From: JBGQOG01 sp052113705 | GTDB taxonomy: Bacteria > Pseudomonadota > Alphaproteobacteria > Rhodobacterales > Rhodobacteraceae | Length of the DNA stretch: 64,000 nt | Direction of reading: 5' to 3' | Assembly: GCF_052113705.1 (NCBI RefSeq) | Contig: NZ_JBGQOG010000013.1 | Coordinates: 1 to 64,000, forward strand | Shown: piece after piece, positions 1-8,899 of the stretch | How positions within the stretch are numbered: position 1 is the stretch's first letter | How the letters are laid out: each line of letters starts with the position of its first letter | Program-made: the position numbers and the translations under genes | Notes under the pieces: generated by a model | The model's database searches: none | Told to the model about the DNA's origin: nothing | What the model saw: only the letters and a program-made list of their open reading frames with translations

Positions 1-164
1 GTCGGTTCGGGAAAAAGGTTGGGGGGTGGGGGGGGGGGGTTGGGGGTGGTTTTTTTTTGGGGTTGCTGGTGTGGGGGGGGGGGGGGTGGGCTGTGGTGGG
101 GCCCCTCCCCCCCCACCCCCGGGATATTTCTGACAAAGCAAGGGCAGGGGCGGTGCTTGTGCGG
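1..164. other. Low-complexity contig end
   Basis: The first ~115 bases are nearly all G and T with long homopolymer runs, unlike anything else in the window. This looks like poor-quality sequence at a contig edge. From about 120 the sequence becomes normal and carries one copy of a dispersed intergenic repeat (gggatattt, then agcaagggcaggggcgg) also seen near 51580. No gene is visible. Confidence 0.75.
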
Positions 165-192
165 TTGACAGTGCGCGCCGCCCCTGTATAAG
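165..192 (+). promoter_or_regulatory. Sigma-70-type promoter of rpsD
   Basis: A perfect -35 hexamer TTGACA at 165-170 is followed by 16 bases and a -10 TATAAG at 187-192. It is the only promoter-like signal between the degenerate contig end and rpsD and would give a leader of about 110 nt. Inferred from sequence only. Confidence 0.7.
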
Positions 193-312
193 CCCGCCAT
201 CCGGGTCCTTTGGGGCCCGGTTTTCATTGGTGTTGGTGGACTTCGCAAGAAGAACCCTGTCGGGCCTCGGCCAAAGGACAACGCCCTTCGAAACTTAAGA
301 AGGAGATCAGAG

Positions 313-933
313 ATGACCAAACGGACCTCTGCCAAGTATAAAATTGACCGCCGCATGGGCGAAAACATCTGGGGCCGCGCCAAATCCCCGGTGAACAAGC
401 GTGAATACGGCCCCGGCCAGCACGGTCAGCGCCGCAAGAACAAGCTGTCGGACTTCGGTACCCAGCTGCGCGCCAAGCAAAAACTCAAAGGCTACTACGG
501 CGACCTGACCGAAAAGCAATTCCGCCGCATCTATGGCGAAGCTGAGCGCGTCAAGGGCGACACCGGTGAGAACCTGGTGGGTCTGCTCGAGCGCCGTCTG
601 GACGCCATCGTCTACCGTGCGAAATTCGTGCCGACCGTGTTCGCTGCCCGTCAGTTCGTGAACCACGGCCACGTGACCGTGAACGGTCAGCGCGTGAACA
701 TTGCCTCCTACCGCGTCAAGGAAGGCGACGTGATCGCCGTTCGCGACCGGTCGAAGCAACTGGCGATCGTGCTGGAATCGGTCTCGCTGACCGAGCGCGA
801 CGTTCCGGACTATCTGGAAGTCGACCATTCGAAAATGACCGCCACCTTCGTGCGCACCCCCTCGCTGGCCGACGTTCCGTACCCGGTCGTGATGGAACCG
901 AACCTGGTCGTCGAATATTACGCGAAAAACTGA
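313..933 (+). CDS. rpsD: 30S ribosomal protein S4
   Basis: Primary 16S rRNA-binding protein of the small subunit; in many bacteria it also represses its own mRNA. The 206-residue product begins MTKRTSAKYKIDRRMGENIW and has the typical S4 layout: a basic N-terminal region, the GRAKSPVNKREYGPGQHG stretch, and an S4 RNA-binding domain from about residue 95 (RRLDAIVYRAKF, RQFVNHGHVTVNGQRV). A strong ribosome binding site (AAGAAGGAGA) lies about 8 nt before the ATG. It is transcribed alone, with a promoter at 165-192 and a terminator at 960-993. Confidence 0.98.
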   Translation: MTKRTSAKYKIDRRMGENIWGRAKSPVNKREYGPGQHGQRRKNKLSDFGTQLRAKQKLKGYYGDLTEKQFRRIYGEAERVKGDTGENLVGLLERRLDAIVYRAKFVPTVFAARQFVNHGHVTVNGQRVNIASYRVKEGDVIAVRDRSKQLAIVLESVSLTERDVPDYLEVDHSKMTATFVRTPSLADVPYPVVMEPNLVVEYYAKN

Positions 934-959
934 TCCTTCGCGGATATTGGAATTCAGGG

Positions 960-993
960 AAGGGCTGCGCCGCAAGGTGCGGCCCTTTTCTTT
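960..993 (+). terminator. Rho-independent terminator after rpsD
   Basis: A 12-bp stem (AAGGGCTGCGCC / GGTGCGGCCCTT, two G-T pairs) with a GCAA tetraloop, followed by TTTTCTTTT, starts 26 bases after the rpsD stop. Confidence 0.85.
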
Positions 994-1136
994 TGTCCCG
1001 GGCCGTAGCTCCGCGGTGGCTGTGGCGCTTTGGCGCCAACGCGGCGTGAAGGCGGGGTGGCGGGGCAAAATCGGCAACAAGTCGCTGGCGTCGCGCCCGG
1101 TGCAGGGCTAAAAGGCGCCAATTGGGAGAGTGATCC

Positions 1137-2228
1137 ATGACCGAACATATCCGTCCGCAGCCCGGAATTCTCGACATCGCCCTTTATGAGGGTGGGGCAG
1201 CGCATGTGGCAGGGGTCTCGGACGCGGTGAAACTGTCGTCGAACGAGAATCCGCACGGGCCTTCTGACAAGGCGCGCGAGGCCTTTTCGCGGGCGGTTCA
1301 CAAGCTGCACCGCTATCCCAATACCGACCACGCCGCTTTGCGCGAAGCCATTGGCGACATGCACAAGCTGGACCCTGCGCGCATCATCTGCGGGGTGGGG
1401 TCGGACGAGATCATCCACTTCCTCTGCCAGGCCTATGCCGGGCCGAAGGATGAGGTTTTGTTCACCGAACACGGCTTTCTGATGTACCGGATTTCGGCGA
1501 TGGCGGCGGGGGCGACCCCGGTCGCCGTGGCCGAGCGCGAGCGCACCACCGATGTCGATGCGCTGCTGGCGGCCGCCAACAAGCGCACCAAGGTGGTGTT
1601 TCTGGCCAATCCGAACAACCCGACCGGCACGATGATCGGTCTGGCCGAGCTGGAGCGTCTGGCCACGGGCCTGCCGAAACAGGCAATTCTGGTGATCGAT
1701 TCCGCCTATTCGGAATATGTTGAAGGCTATGACGGCGGGGCCGAACTGGCCACGCGTCTGCCGAATGTGTTCATGACGCGCACCTTCTCCAAGATCTATG
1801 GTCTGGGCGGGTTGCGCATCGGCTGGGGCTATGGCCCGAAACACATCATCGATGTGCTGAACCGCATCCGGGGGCCCTTCAACCTCTCGACCGCGCAGCT
1901 GGAAACGGCCGAGGCGGCGGTGCGTGACGTCGAATATCTGGACAAATGCCGCAGCGAGAATGCCCGCATGCGCAGCTGGCTGGCCGAGGCTTTGGCCGAG
2001 CGCGGTGTGCCCTCGGACACGTCCTGCGCCAATTTCATCCTCGCGCGCTTTGCCGATGAGGCCGAGGCGATTGCCTGCGACCTGCATCTGCAGGGCGAGG
2101 GGCTGATCGTGCGGCGGGTGGCGGGATATGGCCTGCCGAACTGTCTGCGCATCACCGTGGGCGATGAGCCCTCTTGCCGCCGCGTGGCGCATGTGATCGG
2201 CTTGTTCAAAGCGCAATACAAGGCCTGA
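1137..2228 (+). CDS. hisC: Histidinol-phosphate / aromatic aminotransferase
   Basis: PLP-dependent class I/II aminotransferase of the HisC family, converting imidazole acetol phosphate to histidinol phosphate; homologues often also transaminate prephenate or aromatic keto acids. The 363 residues carry SSNENPHGPS near residue 34, NPNNPTG at 158-164, the PLP-binding Asp (VIDSAY, Asp188) and the Schiff-base lysine in TFSKIYGLGGLR (Lys219). GGGAGAG precedes the ATG. The next gene, a prephenate/arogenate dehydrogenase, begins 4 bases after its stop, so the pair probably serves tyrosine (and histidine) synthesis. The substrate split cannot be settled from sequence. Confidence 0.93.
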   Translation: MTEHIRPQPGILDIALYEGGAAHVAGVSDAVKLSSNENPHGPSDKAREAFSRAVHKLHRYPNTDHAALREAIGDMHKLDPARIICGVGSDEIIHFLCQAYAGPKDEVLFTEHGFLMYRISAMAAGATPVAVAERERTTDVDALLAAANKRTKVVFLANPNNPTGTMIGLAELERLATGLPKQAILVIDSAYSEYVEGYDGGAELATRLPNVFMTRTFSKIYGLGGLRIGWGYGPKHIIDVLNRIRGPFNLSTAQLETAEAAVRDVEYLDKCRSENARMRSWLAEALAERGVPSDTSCANFILARFADEAEAIACDLHLQGEGLIVRRVAGYGLPNCLRITVGDEPSCRRVAHVIGLFKAQYKA

Positions 2229-2232
2229 TCCC

Positions 2233-3186
2233 ATGGCGGTTATCTACAATCGCGTGGCCCTGATCGGTCTCGGGCTGATCGCTTCTTCCATGGCGCATGC
2301 CATGCGCTGGAAGGGGTTGGCGGGCGAGATCGTCGGCCATGCGCAATCCGAAGCCAGCCGGGCGACGGCGCTGGAAATCGGCATTTGTGACCGGGTCTTT
2401 GCCACGGCGGCCGAGGCGGTGCAGGGCGCCGACCTTGTCGTGCTCTGTGTGCCGGTGGGCGCGATGGAGGCGATTGCCAGTGAGATCGCGCCGCATCTGG
2501 CGCCGGGGGCCACGGTCACCGATGTGGGTTCGGTCAAGCAGGCGGTGATTGATGCAGTGGCGCCGCATATCCCGGCGGGCGTGCATTTCATCCCGGGCCA
2601 CCCCTTGGCGGGGACCGAGCATTCCGGCCCGCGCTCAGGCTTTGCGACGCTGTTTGTCAACCGCTGGTGGCTCCTGACCCCGATGCCCGAGGGCGATGAG
2701 GCCGCGACCGCGCGGCTGCGGTCGCTGCTCGAAGGGATGGGGGCCAATGTCGATCTGATGGATGCGCCGCACCATGATCTGGTGCTGGCCGTCGTGTCGC
2801 ACACGCCACATCTCATTGCCTATACGATGGTCGGCGTCGCCGATCACCTGCGCCGCGTCTCGCAATCCGAAGTCATCAAATATTCCGCCTCGGGGTTCCG
2901 CGATTTCACCCGGATTGCCGCCTCTGACCCGGTGATGTGGCGCGATGTTTTCCTGACCAACCGTGAGGCGACGCTGGATATTCTCGGCCGCTTCACCGAG
3001 GAACTCTTTGTGTTGCAGCGTGCCATCCGCATGGGCGACGGGCCGCAGTTGCAGGAGTATTTCACCCGCACGCGCGCCATCCGCCGGGGCATCATCGAGG
3101 CGGGGCAGGATACGGCGGCGGCCGATTTTGGCCGGGGCACACCGCCGCCGCCTGCCGCCGATGCGTCTGTGGATCCCAAAGCATGA
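2233..3186 (+). CDS. tyrC: Prephenate/arogenate dehydrogenase
   Basis: NAD(P)-dependent oxidative decarboxylation step of tyrosine synthesis, from prephenate or arogenate. The 317-residue protein has an N-terminal Rossmann fold (GLGLIASSMAHAM, residues 12-24), a TDVGSVK loop near 95 and the family motif HPLAGTEHSGP near 123; the helical C-terminal half is the dimerisation region. The last ~20 residues are proline- and alanine-rich and probably disordered. It lies 4 bases after hisC and its stop overlaps the next start (ATGA). Whether it prefers prephenate (TyrA) or arogenate (TyrC) is uncertain. Confidence 0.92.
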   Translation: MAVIYNRVALIGLGLIASSMAHAMRWKGLAGEIVGHAQSEASRATALEIGICDRVFATAAEAVQGADLVVLCVPVGAMEAIASEIAPHLAPGATVTDVGSVKQAVIDAVAPHIPAGVHFIPGHPLAGTEHSGPRSGFATLFVNRWWLLTPMPEGDEAATARLRSLLEGMGANVDLMDAPHHDLVLAVVSHTPHLIAYTMVGVADHLRRVSQSEVIKYSASGFRDFTRIAASDPVMWRDVFLTNREATLDILGRFTEELFVLQRAIRMGDGPQLQEYFTRTRAIRRGIIEAGQDTAAADFGRGTPPPPAADASVDPKA

Positions 3187-4283
3187 TGCGGCGGCGCGCC
3201 TTGCTCGCCTCGGTCGCCCTTGCGGGGGCGCAGGGCTGGGGCAGGGGGGCAGCCGTTGTTCTGCTCGCGTTGCTGCCGCTTGGTGCATTGGCTGCCGGGC
3301 TGGAGCAGTCGCCGCGCCCGCAGCCGCGTCCCGCAAGCGAAACTGCGGCCAGTACCAGTGCGGCGGTGCTGACCGTGCCCGCATCGGCGCTGTCGCTGCC
3401 CGAAACGCCGGGCGGGGTTCAGGTTTCGCTGGCCCCCGCGGATGCCCGCCGCCCGGCGCCGCGCCCCGATGATCTCGTGCAACCCGCCGTGGCCGCGCCG
3501 GATGGCGCGCTGGCGGTCAGCGCACGTCCGGTGGCCCGGCCTGTCCTGAACCCTGAGATGACCGTGGTGGCCCCCGACACCGACCATATGGCGGCCGCCG
3601 CGCCCGCGCAAACAGCTCCGGCGCCCAAACGTGGCGGCTTGGCAAGCCTGTTCCGCGCGCCCGCCAAGCCGGGGGCGGCGGCGCGGTCCGCGCCCTCGGG
3701 CGAAGCGGTGGATCCGATTGATACCGCCGCCGTGGGCGCCATGGTGGCGCGGCCGGGGCAGACCCGGGGTCAGCTCTGCGGCATCGCCGGGCTGGAAGGC
3801 GCGCCGATCCCGCCGATCCCGGGGGCGGCAAAGGGCTGTGGTCTGGCCGATGGGGTGCAGGTCACCCGCGTCTCGGGCATTCCGCTCTCGATCCCGGTGC
3901 AGGTGGATTGCACGACCGCGATCGCGTTGAAAACATGGGTGGACAAGGGGATTGTCCCCTCGGTTGGCAAGACCGGCGGTGGATTGGCGCGGCTGGAAAT
4001 CGCGGGCTCTTATGCCTGCCGTCCGCGCAACCATCAGTCGGGGGCCAAGATCTCGGAGCATGGCCGGGGACATGCGGTCGATCTGCGGGGCATCAAGCTG
4101 AATGATGGCCGGGTGATTGATGTGGCCTCTGGCTGGCGCAGTCAGGCCAAGCTGATGCAGGCCATTCACCGCACTGCCTGCGGCCCCTTTGGCACCGTGC
4201 TCGGCCCGAAATCGGATGCGTTCCACAAGGATCACATCCATGTCGATACGGCCAGCTACCGCAGCGGCAATTACTGCCGCTGA
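3183..4283 (+). CDS. Extensin-like C-terminal domain protein
   Basis: A 366-residue exported protein. The N-terminus is basic and then hydrophobic (AAVVLLALLPLGALAAG), consistent with a signal or anchor segment. Residues ~35-200 are proline/alanine-rich and low complexity. From ~200 the extensin-like domain (pfam06904 type) carries spaced cysteines (GQLCGIAGL, KGCGL, VDCTTAI, SYACRPRN, RTACGPFG) and SEHGRGHAVDLRGI, resembling metal-binding SEHxxGxAxD motifs of peptidoglycan peptidases. The role is unknown; a periplasmic cell-wall function is an inference. It overlaps the upstream dehydrogenase gene by 4 bases, so it is translationally coupled although functionally unrelated. Confidence 0.85.
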   Translation: MMRRRALLASVALAGAQGWGRGAAVVLLALLPLGALAAGLEQSPRPQPRPASETAASTSAAVLTVPASALSLPETPGGVQVSLAPADARRPAPRPDDLVQPAVAAPDGALAVSARPVARPVLNPEMTVVAPDTDHMAAAAPAQTAPAPKRGGLASLFRAPAKPGAAARSAPSGEAVDPIDTAAVGAMVARPGQTRGQLCGIAGLEGAPIPPIPGAAKGCGLADGVQVTRVSGIPLSIPVQVDCTTAIALKTWVDKGIVPSVGKTGGGLARLEIAGSYACRPRNHQSGAKISEHGRGHAVDLRGIKLNDGRVIDVASGWRSQAKLMQAIHRTACGPFGTVLGPKSDAFHKDHIHVDTASYRSGNYCR

Positions 4284-4332
4284 GCGCTGCGGGACCAAGG
4301 CGGCGGCCTGATCGCCAGCCGCCGCGCACCCG

Positions 4333-5361
4333 TCAGATCGGCTGTTGCAGCACCGGCGCCATGCCCAGCGGGATCGGCCCCAGCGACATCCGCCCGCCCT
4401 GGAACACCAGCGGCAAGGTCACCGATTCCTGCCCTTTCGCCAGCATCGCCAGCATGCCTTCGCCCATCTGCGCCACATTCGGCGGCAGGATCCTGGCGGC
4501 CACGGACATCGCGAGGAGCTGTTTCCAGCCGGTCACCGTCACCTCAACCGTGCCTTCGGGCTGCCCGGTGGCGGTCACCGTCAATGCGCCCTTGGCCTCC
4601 AGCGTGATGTCGCCCCAGCCAAGCGACAGCGCCCGCAGATCCAGCGTCATCAGGCGCGGCTGTGACACCGCCACTTGATTGTCGAGCACCCGGTCGAGGC
4701 CGACCCGCGCATCCAGCCGCGCCCATTGCACGATGTCCGACCCCGTGTCAGAGCGGGTGCCACTGGGATCGGCGGCGGGCATGCTGCCCTGCAGCCGCGC
4801 GGTCAGCGCCTCGGGCAGCGAGAGGTCGAGGATCTCCACCCCCAGCTGATAGCTCGGATACCCCGCCGCATCGGCATCGGTTTCCTTGATCGCGGCGCGG
4901 GCCTCGCGGGCCTCCATCTGCCCCTCATTACCGCCGATGCGGGGGGCCTCGATCACCAGCACCGCTTCATCCAGCGGCAGGCCAGAGCGGGGCTTGACCT
5001 TGAGGCTCGCGCGCATGTCGTCGTTTTTCACGGCGTAATCATGGCCCGCGATGCGCAAGGATTGCTCGGGCGACCACCAGCCGATCAGGTGATGCGGCGT
5101 GTAGCTGAGCGACATCAGCTGAAACAGATCCGCCCGCCATTCGATGACGCCATTCGGGCTGCGCAAAACCGGCTTGTCGAAGGTCAGGTCAAAACGGGCG
5201 GGATAGCCCTCCATCGTGACGCCTGCCGCATCAAATTGGCCGGTGCTGCGGCCTTCGGCCACCAGCGCCTCGGCCCAGTTCAGCGCGGCGCGGGAGCCGA
5301 CCCACCACCATCCGCTGCCGCCAATGATCAACACCAGCGTTATCGCCCAAAGTTTGCGCAT
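4333..5361 (-). CDS. DUF2125 family protein
   Basis: 342 residues from the ATG at 5361; 17 further in-frame codons upstream lack a convincing ribosome site. The protein starts MRKLWAITLVLIIGGSGWWW, one N-terminal membrane or signal segment, followed by a long beta-rich region (for example VTMEGYPARFDLTFDKPVL and LTVTATGQPEGTVEVTVTGW) typical of DUF2125, an alphaproteobacterial envelope family without assigned function. It is divergent from the ChaC-like gene, whose start is only 43 bases away, so the two genes share a very short promoter region. Confidence 0.8.
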   Translation of the reverse strand: MRKLWAITLVLIIGGSGWWWVGSRAALNWAEALVAEGRSTGQFDAAGVTMEGYPARFDLTFDKPVLRSPNGVIEWRADLFQLMSLSYTPHHLIGWWSPEQSLRIAGHDYAVKNDDMRASLKVKPRSGLPLDEAVLVIEAPRIGGNEGQMEAREARAAIKETDADAAGYPSYQLGVEILDLSLPEALTARLQGSMPAADPSGTRSDTGSDIVQWARLDARVGLDRVLDNQVAVSQPRLMTLDLRALSLGWGDITLEAKGALTVTATGQPEGTVEVTVTGWKQLLAMSVAARILPPNVAQMGEGMLAMLAKGQESVTLPLVFQGGRMSLGPIPLGMAPVLQQPI

Positions 5362-5404
5362 GTGGGATCTTTCCTTTGCTGCCCGCGCCTGTTTACACAG
5401 GGGC

Positions 5405-5959
5405 ATGGACAAGAACCAGCCTCTGCCCGCCCCGCTTTGGATCTTCGGCTATGGATCGCTGATCTGGCACCCCGGTTTTACCCCCGCCCGGCAAGAGCTT
5501 GCCGTTCTGCAGGGCTGGCACCGCTCATTCTGCATGCGCTCCATCCACCATCGCGGCACTGAGGCCGCGCCGGGCCTCGTGCTGGCGCTGGATGCGCAGG
5601 CGGGGGCGCGCTGCGCGGGCGTCGCCTTTCAGGTGGCACCGGGCGAAGAACCTGCGGTGATGGCCGAATTGCGCGCGCGTGAGCTGGTCAGTTCCGCCTA
5701 TCTCGAGGTGGTGCTGCCGGTCACGCTCGCCTCGGGCGCGGTGGTGCAGGCGGTGACCTATGTGATCGACCCAGACCATGTGCAATATTGCGGCGGCCTG
5801 CCGTTGGATGAACAGGCGCAGATCATTGCCGCCGCCGTGGGCGGGCGTGGGCCCAACGCGGAATATCTGTTCAACACGGCGCAGCATCTGGCCGAGCTGG
5901 GCCTGCCCGATGCCGAACTTGCGGCGCTGGCGTCACAGGTGCGCGCGCTGATTTCTTAA
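5405..5959 (+). CDS. Gamma-glutamylcyclotransferase, ChaC family
   Basis: Predicted cytosolic enzyme that cleaves glutathione to 5-oxoproline and Cys-Gly. The 184-residue protein has the family signature FGYGSLIWHPGF near the N-terminus (residues ~13-24), the RSIHHRGTEAAPG segment that includes the likely general acid/base glutamate, and the C-terminal helix GGLPLDEQAQIIAAAVG with GPNAEYLFNTAQHL. The ATG at 5405 was chosen because homology begins directly after it; the 63 upstream codons overlap the divergent DUF2125 gene and its promoter. Confidence 0.9.
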   Translation: MDKNQPLPAPLWIFGYGSLIWHPGFTPARQELAVLQGWHRSFCMRSIHHRGTEAAPGLVLALDAQAGARCAGVAFQVAPGEEPAVMAELRARELVSSAYLEVVLPVTLASGAVVQAVTYVIDPDHVQYCGGLPLDEQAQIIAAAVGGRGPNAEYLFNTAQHLAELGLPDAELAALASQVRALIS

Positions 5960-6024
5960 GGCTTGGCAGCACCGGGTGTGCCGCCTATCCTCGCGGAAAA
6001 TCGGTGGAAAAAGGCAGGGACAGG

Positions 6025-7176
6025 ATGCGGGCGCCGTTGCGGCAGACAGAACCACAGTTTTCGCAACCGGTGCGTCAGGTCACCCTGATGCTGCTGGTGA
6101 TCGGTCTGGTGGCGATGGGCGGGTATTTCACCTATGCCCGTATTTTTCCGATCTTTCTGGCCAGCCCGCTGCTCAACGGGTTGATCCTGTCGGTTTTCGT
6201 CCTGGGGATTCTGGCCTGTTTCTGGCAGGTCGTGCAGCTGGTGCAATCGGTCAGCTGGATCGAGAGTTTTGCCACCGACCGCCCCGGCCGCCCGATGCAC
6301 AAGGCGCCCTTGCTGCTGGCGCCGCTGGCGGCGCTGCTCGGCAGCCGCGACGTGCAGCGCGGCATCGCCAATTCCTCGGCCCGCTCGATCCTGGAATCGG
6401 TGGCGACGCGGATTGACGAGGCGCGCGACATCACCCGCTATCTGGCCAGCCTGCTGATTTTCCTCGGGCTTCTGGGCACCTTCTACGGCCTTGCCACCAC
6501 CGTGCCCGCCGTGGTCGAAACCATCCGCGCCCTCGCTCCGCAAGAGGGCGAGACGGCGATGGCAATCTTTGAAAAGCTGATGACGGGGCTGGAGAAACAG
6601 CTGGGCGGCATGGGCACGGCGTTTTCCTCCTCGCTCCTTGGCCTCACCGGCTCGCTGGTGATCGGGCTGTTGGAGCTGTTTGCCACGCATGGTCAGAACC
6701 GGTTCTACCGCGAGCTGGAAGAGTGGATTTCCTCGATCAGCCGTATCGGTCTGGCAGGCGACAGCGGCGATGGCGCGGGCAACAATGACGCGCTGATCGT
6801 CAGCGTGCTAGACCAGATCGCCGGGCAGATGGAGGCGATGCAGGAGGTTGCGATGCAGGCCGATGCCGGGCGCATCGCGCTGGATGAGCGGCTGGCGGCG
6901 CTGACTGAGGCGGTGAATGCCATGGCCGCGCGCAATGCCGCGCAGGATGACAGCTCGGCGATGGACCGGATCGCCGCCTCGCTGGAGGCGCGCAGCGCGG
7001 GTCTGGTGGACGACGGCGAGGCGCGGATGCGCCTGCGCTCGATCGACGTTCAGCTTTTGCGGCTTTTGGAAGAGGTGGCGGCGGGGCGTCAGGAAAGCAT
7101 GGCAGAATTGCGCAATGATTTCGCAGCCTTGACCCGTGCGATCCTGTCGAACCGTGGCGGGCGGGGCGAGCACTGA
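6025..7176 (+). CDS. MotA/TolQ/ExbB-like proton-channel protein
   Basis: A 383-residue membrane protein, here started at the ATG at 6025 (AAGGCAGGGA just upstream; a GTG at 6004 is the alternative). Membrane segments occur at ~20-42 (VTLMLLVIGLVAMGGYFTY), ~52-75, ~140-160 (LASLLIFLGLLGTFYGLATT) and ~205-225 (GTAFSSSLLGLTGSLVIGLL); the last two match the conserved MotA/TolQ helices. The C-terminal ~150 residues are alpha-helical with coiled-coil character (LDERLAALTEAVNAMAARN). It overlaps the OmpA-like gene by one base (TGATG). Together they should form an ion-driven complex spanning inner membrane to peptidoglycan; the process powered is unknown. Confidence 0.82.
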   Translation: MRAPLRQTEPQFSQPVRQVTLMLLVIGLVAMGGYFTYARIFPIFLASPLLNGLILSVFVLGILACFWQVVQLVQSVSWIESFATDRPGRPMHKAPLLLAPLAALLGSRDVQRGIANSSARSILESVATRIDEARDITRYLASLLIFLGLLGTFYGLATTVPAVVETIRALAPQEGETAMAIFEKLMTGLEKQLGGMGTAFSSSLLGLTGSLVIGLLELFATHGQNRFYRELEEWISSISRIGLAGDSGDGAGNNDALIVSVLDQIAGQMEAMQEVAMQADAGRIALDERLAALTEAVNAMAARNAAQDDSSAMDRIAASLEARSAGLVDDGEARMRLRSIDVQLLRLLEEVAAGRQESMAELRNDFAALTRAILSNRGGRGEH

Positions 7177-8696
7177 TGGCCCTGTCGCGCCGCTCCAATC
7201 CGCAGCGCTTCTCGGCCATGATCTGGCCGGGCTTCGTGGATGCGATGACCTCGCTCTTGCTGATCCTGATGTTCGTGCTGACGATTTTCATGGTGGTGCA
7301 ATCGGTCCTGCGCGACACGATCACCTCGCAGGATACGGAATTGGACGCGCTGAGCACGCAGGTGTCGGATCTGTCCAGCGCGCTCTCGCTCGAGACGGCG
7401 AAGACGGCAGAGCTGAACACCGCCCTGCAAGGCGCGCGCGACAAGGCCGATACCCAGGCCTCGCTGATCGCCACGCTGACCGGGCAGATCGCCACGCAGA
7501 ATGACGCGCTGAATGCCGCCCAGCTGAAGATCACCGATTACGAAGCGCAGGTGGCCAACCTCTTGGCGGGCAAGGAACAGGCCGAGACGCAGCTGGCTGA
7601 GGCACAGGGCACGATCACCGCGCAGGATGAGGCGGCGAAGCTGGCCACCGCGCGGCGCGAGGCGCTGGAGGCGCTGCTGGAGGAATTGCGGCAGGGCAAG
7701 GCGGATACGGAAACCAAACTCTCGGAGGCCGAAACTGCGCATCTGGCCGATGCGGCCGCGCTGGCGGCGCTGCGCGACAAGCTGAAAGGGGCGGAGGATG
7801 AGATCACCGCCATGACGCTGTCGCTCGAGGCCAGCCGCAAGAAGGCCGAAGACACGCTGACCCTGCTGGCGGCGGCCGAGGCCGCTAAGAAGCAGCTGGA
7901 AGCGGGCAAAGGCGACGAGATGAGCCGTGCCGAGAAAGAGGCAGCTCTGCGCGCGGTGGCCGAACAGACCTTGGCCAGCGAAAAGGCGGCCTCTGCCGAG
8001 GCGCAGCGCAAGGTGGCCCTGCTGAACGAGCAGGTCACGGCATTGCGCGGGCAGCTGTCGGCGCTGCAGGCGGTGCTGGATGAAAGTGCGGCCAAAGATG
8101 CGGCAGCCAAGGTGCAGGTGGAAAACCTGGGCGGGCAGCTGAACGCGGCGCTGGCGCAGGTGGCGGCCGAACAGCGCCGTCGGGCGGAACTCGAGGAACA
8201 GGAACGCAAGCGGCTGGAAGAGGAAGCCAAGGATCTGACGCGCTACCGCTCGGAATTTTTTGGCAAGCTCTCCAAACTGCTCGAGGGCCGCGAAGGGGTA
8301 CGGGTGGTCGGTGACCGCTTCGTCTTCTCCTCCGAAGTGCTGTTCCAGCCGGGCTCGGCAGAGCTCTTGCCCGAGGGGAGGGCACAGATCGCGCAGGTGG
8401 TGGCGACGCTGACCGGCCTCTCGCGCGAGATCCCGCCGGAGATCGACTGGATCCTGCGGGTGGATGGCCATACCGACAATGTGCCGCTCTCTGGCAATGG
8501 GCTCTATGCGGATAACTGGGAGCTGAGCCAGGCCCGGGCCCTTTCGGTGGTGCGCTACATGCAAAACCAGCTGGGCTTTCCGCCGGAGCGGATGGCGGCA
8601 ACCGGCTTTGGTGAATACCGCCCGGTGGCGACCGGGGACAGCGCGGATGCCCGGGCGCAGAACCGCCGCATCGAGCTGAAGCTGACCGAGCGCTGA
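7176..8696 (+). CDS. MotB-like protein with long coiled coil and OmpA domain
   Basis: 506 residues in three parts. An N-terminal membrane helix (WPGFVDAMTSLLLILMFVL) carries an acidic residue, Asp22, where MotB/TolR/ExbD bear their proton-binding aspartate. Residues ~50-370 are a very long Ala/Glu/Leu-rich coiled coil. The C-terminal OmpA-like peptidoglycan-binding domain has VDGHTDNVPL and NWELSQARALSVVRY. The gene overlaps its MotA-like partner by one base. Flagellar MotB is usually ~250-350 residues, so the coiled-coil insertion is the distinctive feature. No other flagellar or defence genes are adjacent. Confidence 0.85.
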   Translation: MALSRRSNPQRFSAMIWPGFVDAMTSLLLILMFVLTIFMVVQSVLRDTITSQDTELDALSTQVSDLSSALSLETAKTAELNTALQGARDKADTQASLIATLTGQIATQNDALNAAQLKITDYEAQVANLLAGKEQAETQLAEAQGTITAQDEAAKLATARREALEALLEELRQGKADTETKLSEAETAHLADAAALAALRDKLKGAEDEITAMTLSLEASRKKAEDTLTLLAAAEAAKKQLEAGKGDEMSRAEKEAALRAVAEQTLASEKAASAEAQRKVALLNEQVTALRGQLSALQAVLDESAAKDAAAKVQVENLGGQLNAALAQVAAEQRRRAELEEQERKRLEEEAKDLTRYRSEFFGKLSKLLEGREGVRVVGDRFVFSSEVLFQPGSAELLPEGRAQIAQVVATLTGLSREIPPEIDWILRVDGHTDNVPLSGNGLYADNWELSQARALSVVRYMQNQLGFPPERMAATGFGEYRPVATGDSADARAQNRRIELKLTER

Positions 8697-8742
8697 GGCC
8701 GGCGGCGAAAAGGGGGGCTCTGCCCCCCGCCTGCGGCTCCCC

Positions 8743-8811
8743 CCGGGATATTTAGGATCAGGCAAAGGGGAAAGACTGCCCCATCCCTTTGCCTGATCTT
8801 AAATATCCCCG
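8743..8811. repeat. Inverted repeat between convergent genes
   Basis: The left arm (gggatatttaggatcaggca onward, 8745-8770) and right arm (8785-8810) are complementary with about two mismatches over ~26 bp, around a 14-base loop. The outer flanks also match the dispersed repeat seen at 120, 46540 and 51575 (CCTCCGGCGGGGATATTT). It lies between the convergent OmpA-like and clpA genes and would fold strongly in either transcript. Confidence 0.7.
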
Positions 8812-8848
8812 CCGGAGGCTTCCGCATTTGTCGCATCTGTCCGGGTAT

Positions 8849-8888
8849 GAAAAAGGGCGCCCCGCGGGACGCCCTTGATTTTTTTCTG
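8849..8888 (-). terminator. Terminator after clpA
   Basis: The near-palindrome AAGGGCGCCCCGCGGGACGC plus CCTT (one C-A mismatch) is flanked by AAAAA on the left and a T-run on the right, so it could terminate both the clpA transcript (-) and rightward transcription. Confidence 0.75.
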
Positions 8889-8899
8889 TGAGGCGTTGC

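Noticed and set aside
6025..8696. Zorya-type anti-phage system
   Set aside because: The MotA/MotB-like pair resembles ZorA/ZorB in outline, but ZorC, ZorD or ZorE partners are absent and the pair sits among housekeeping genes.
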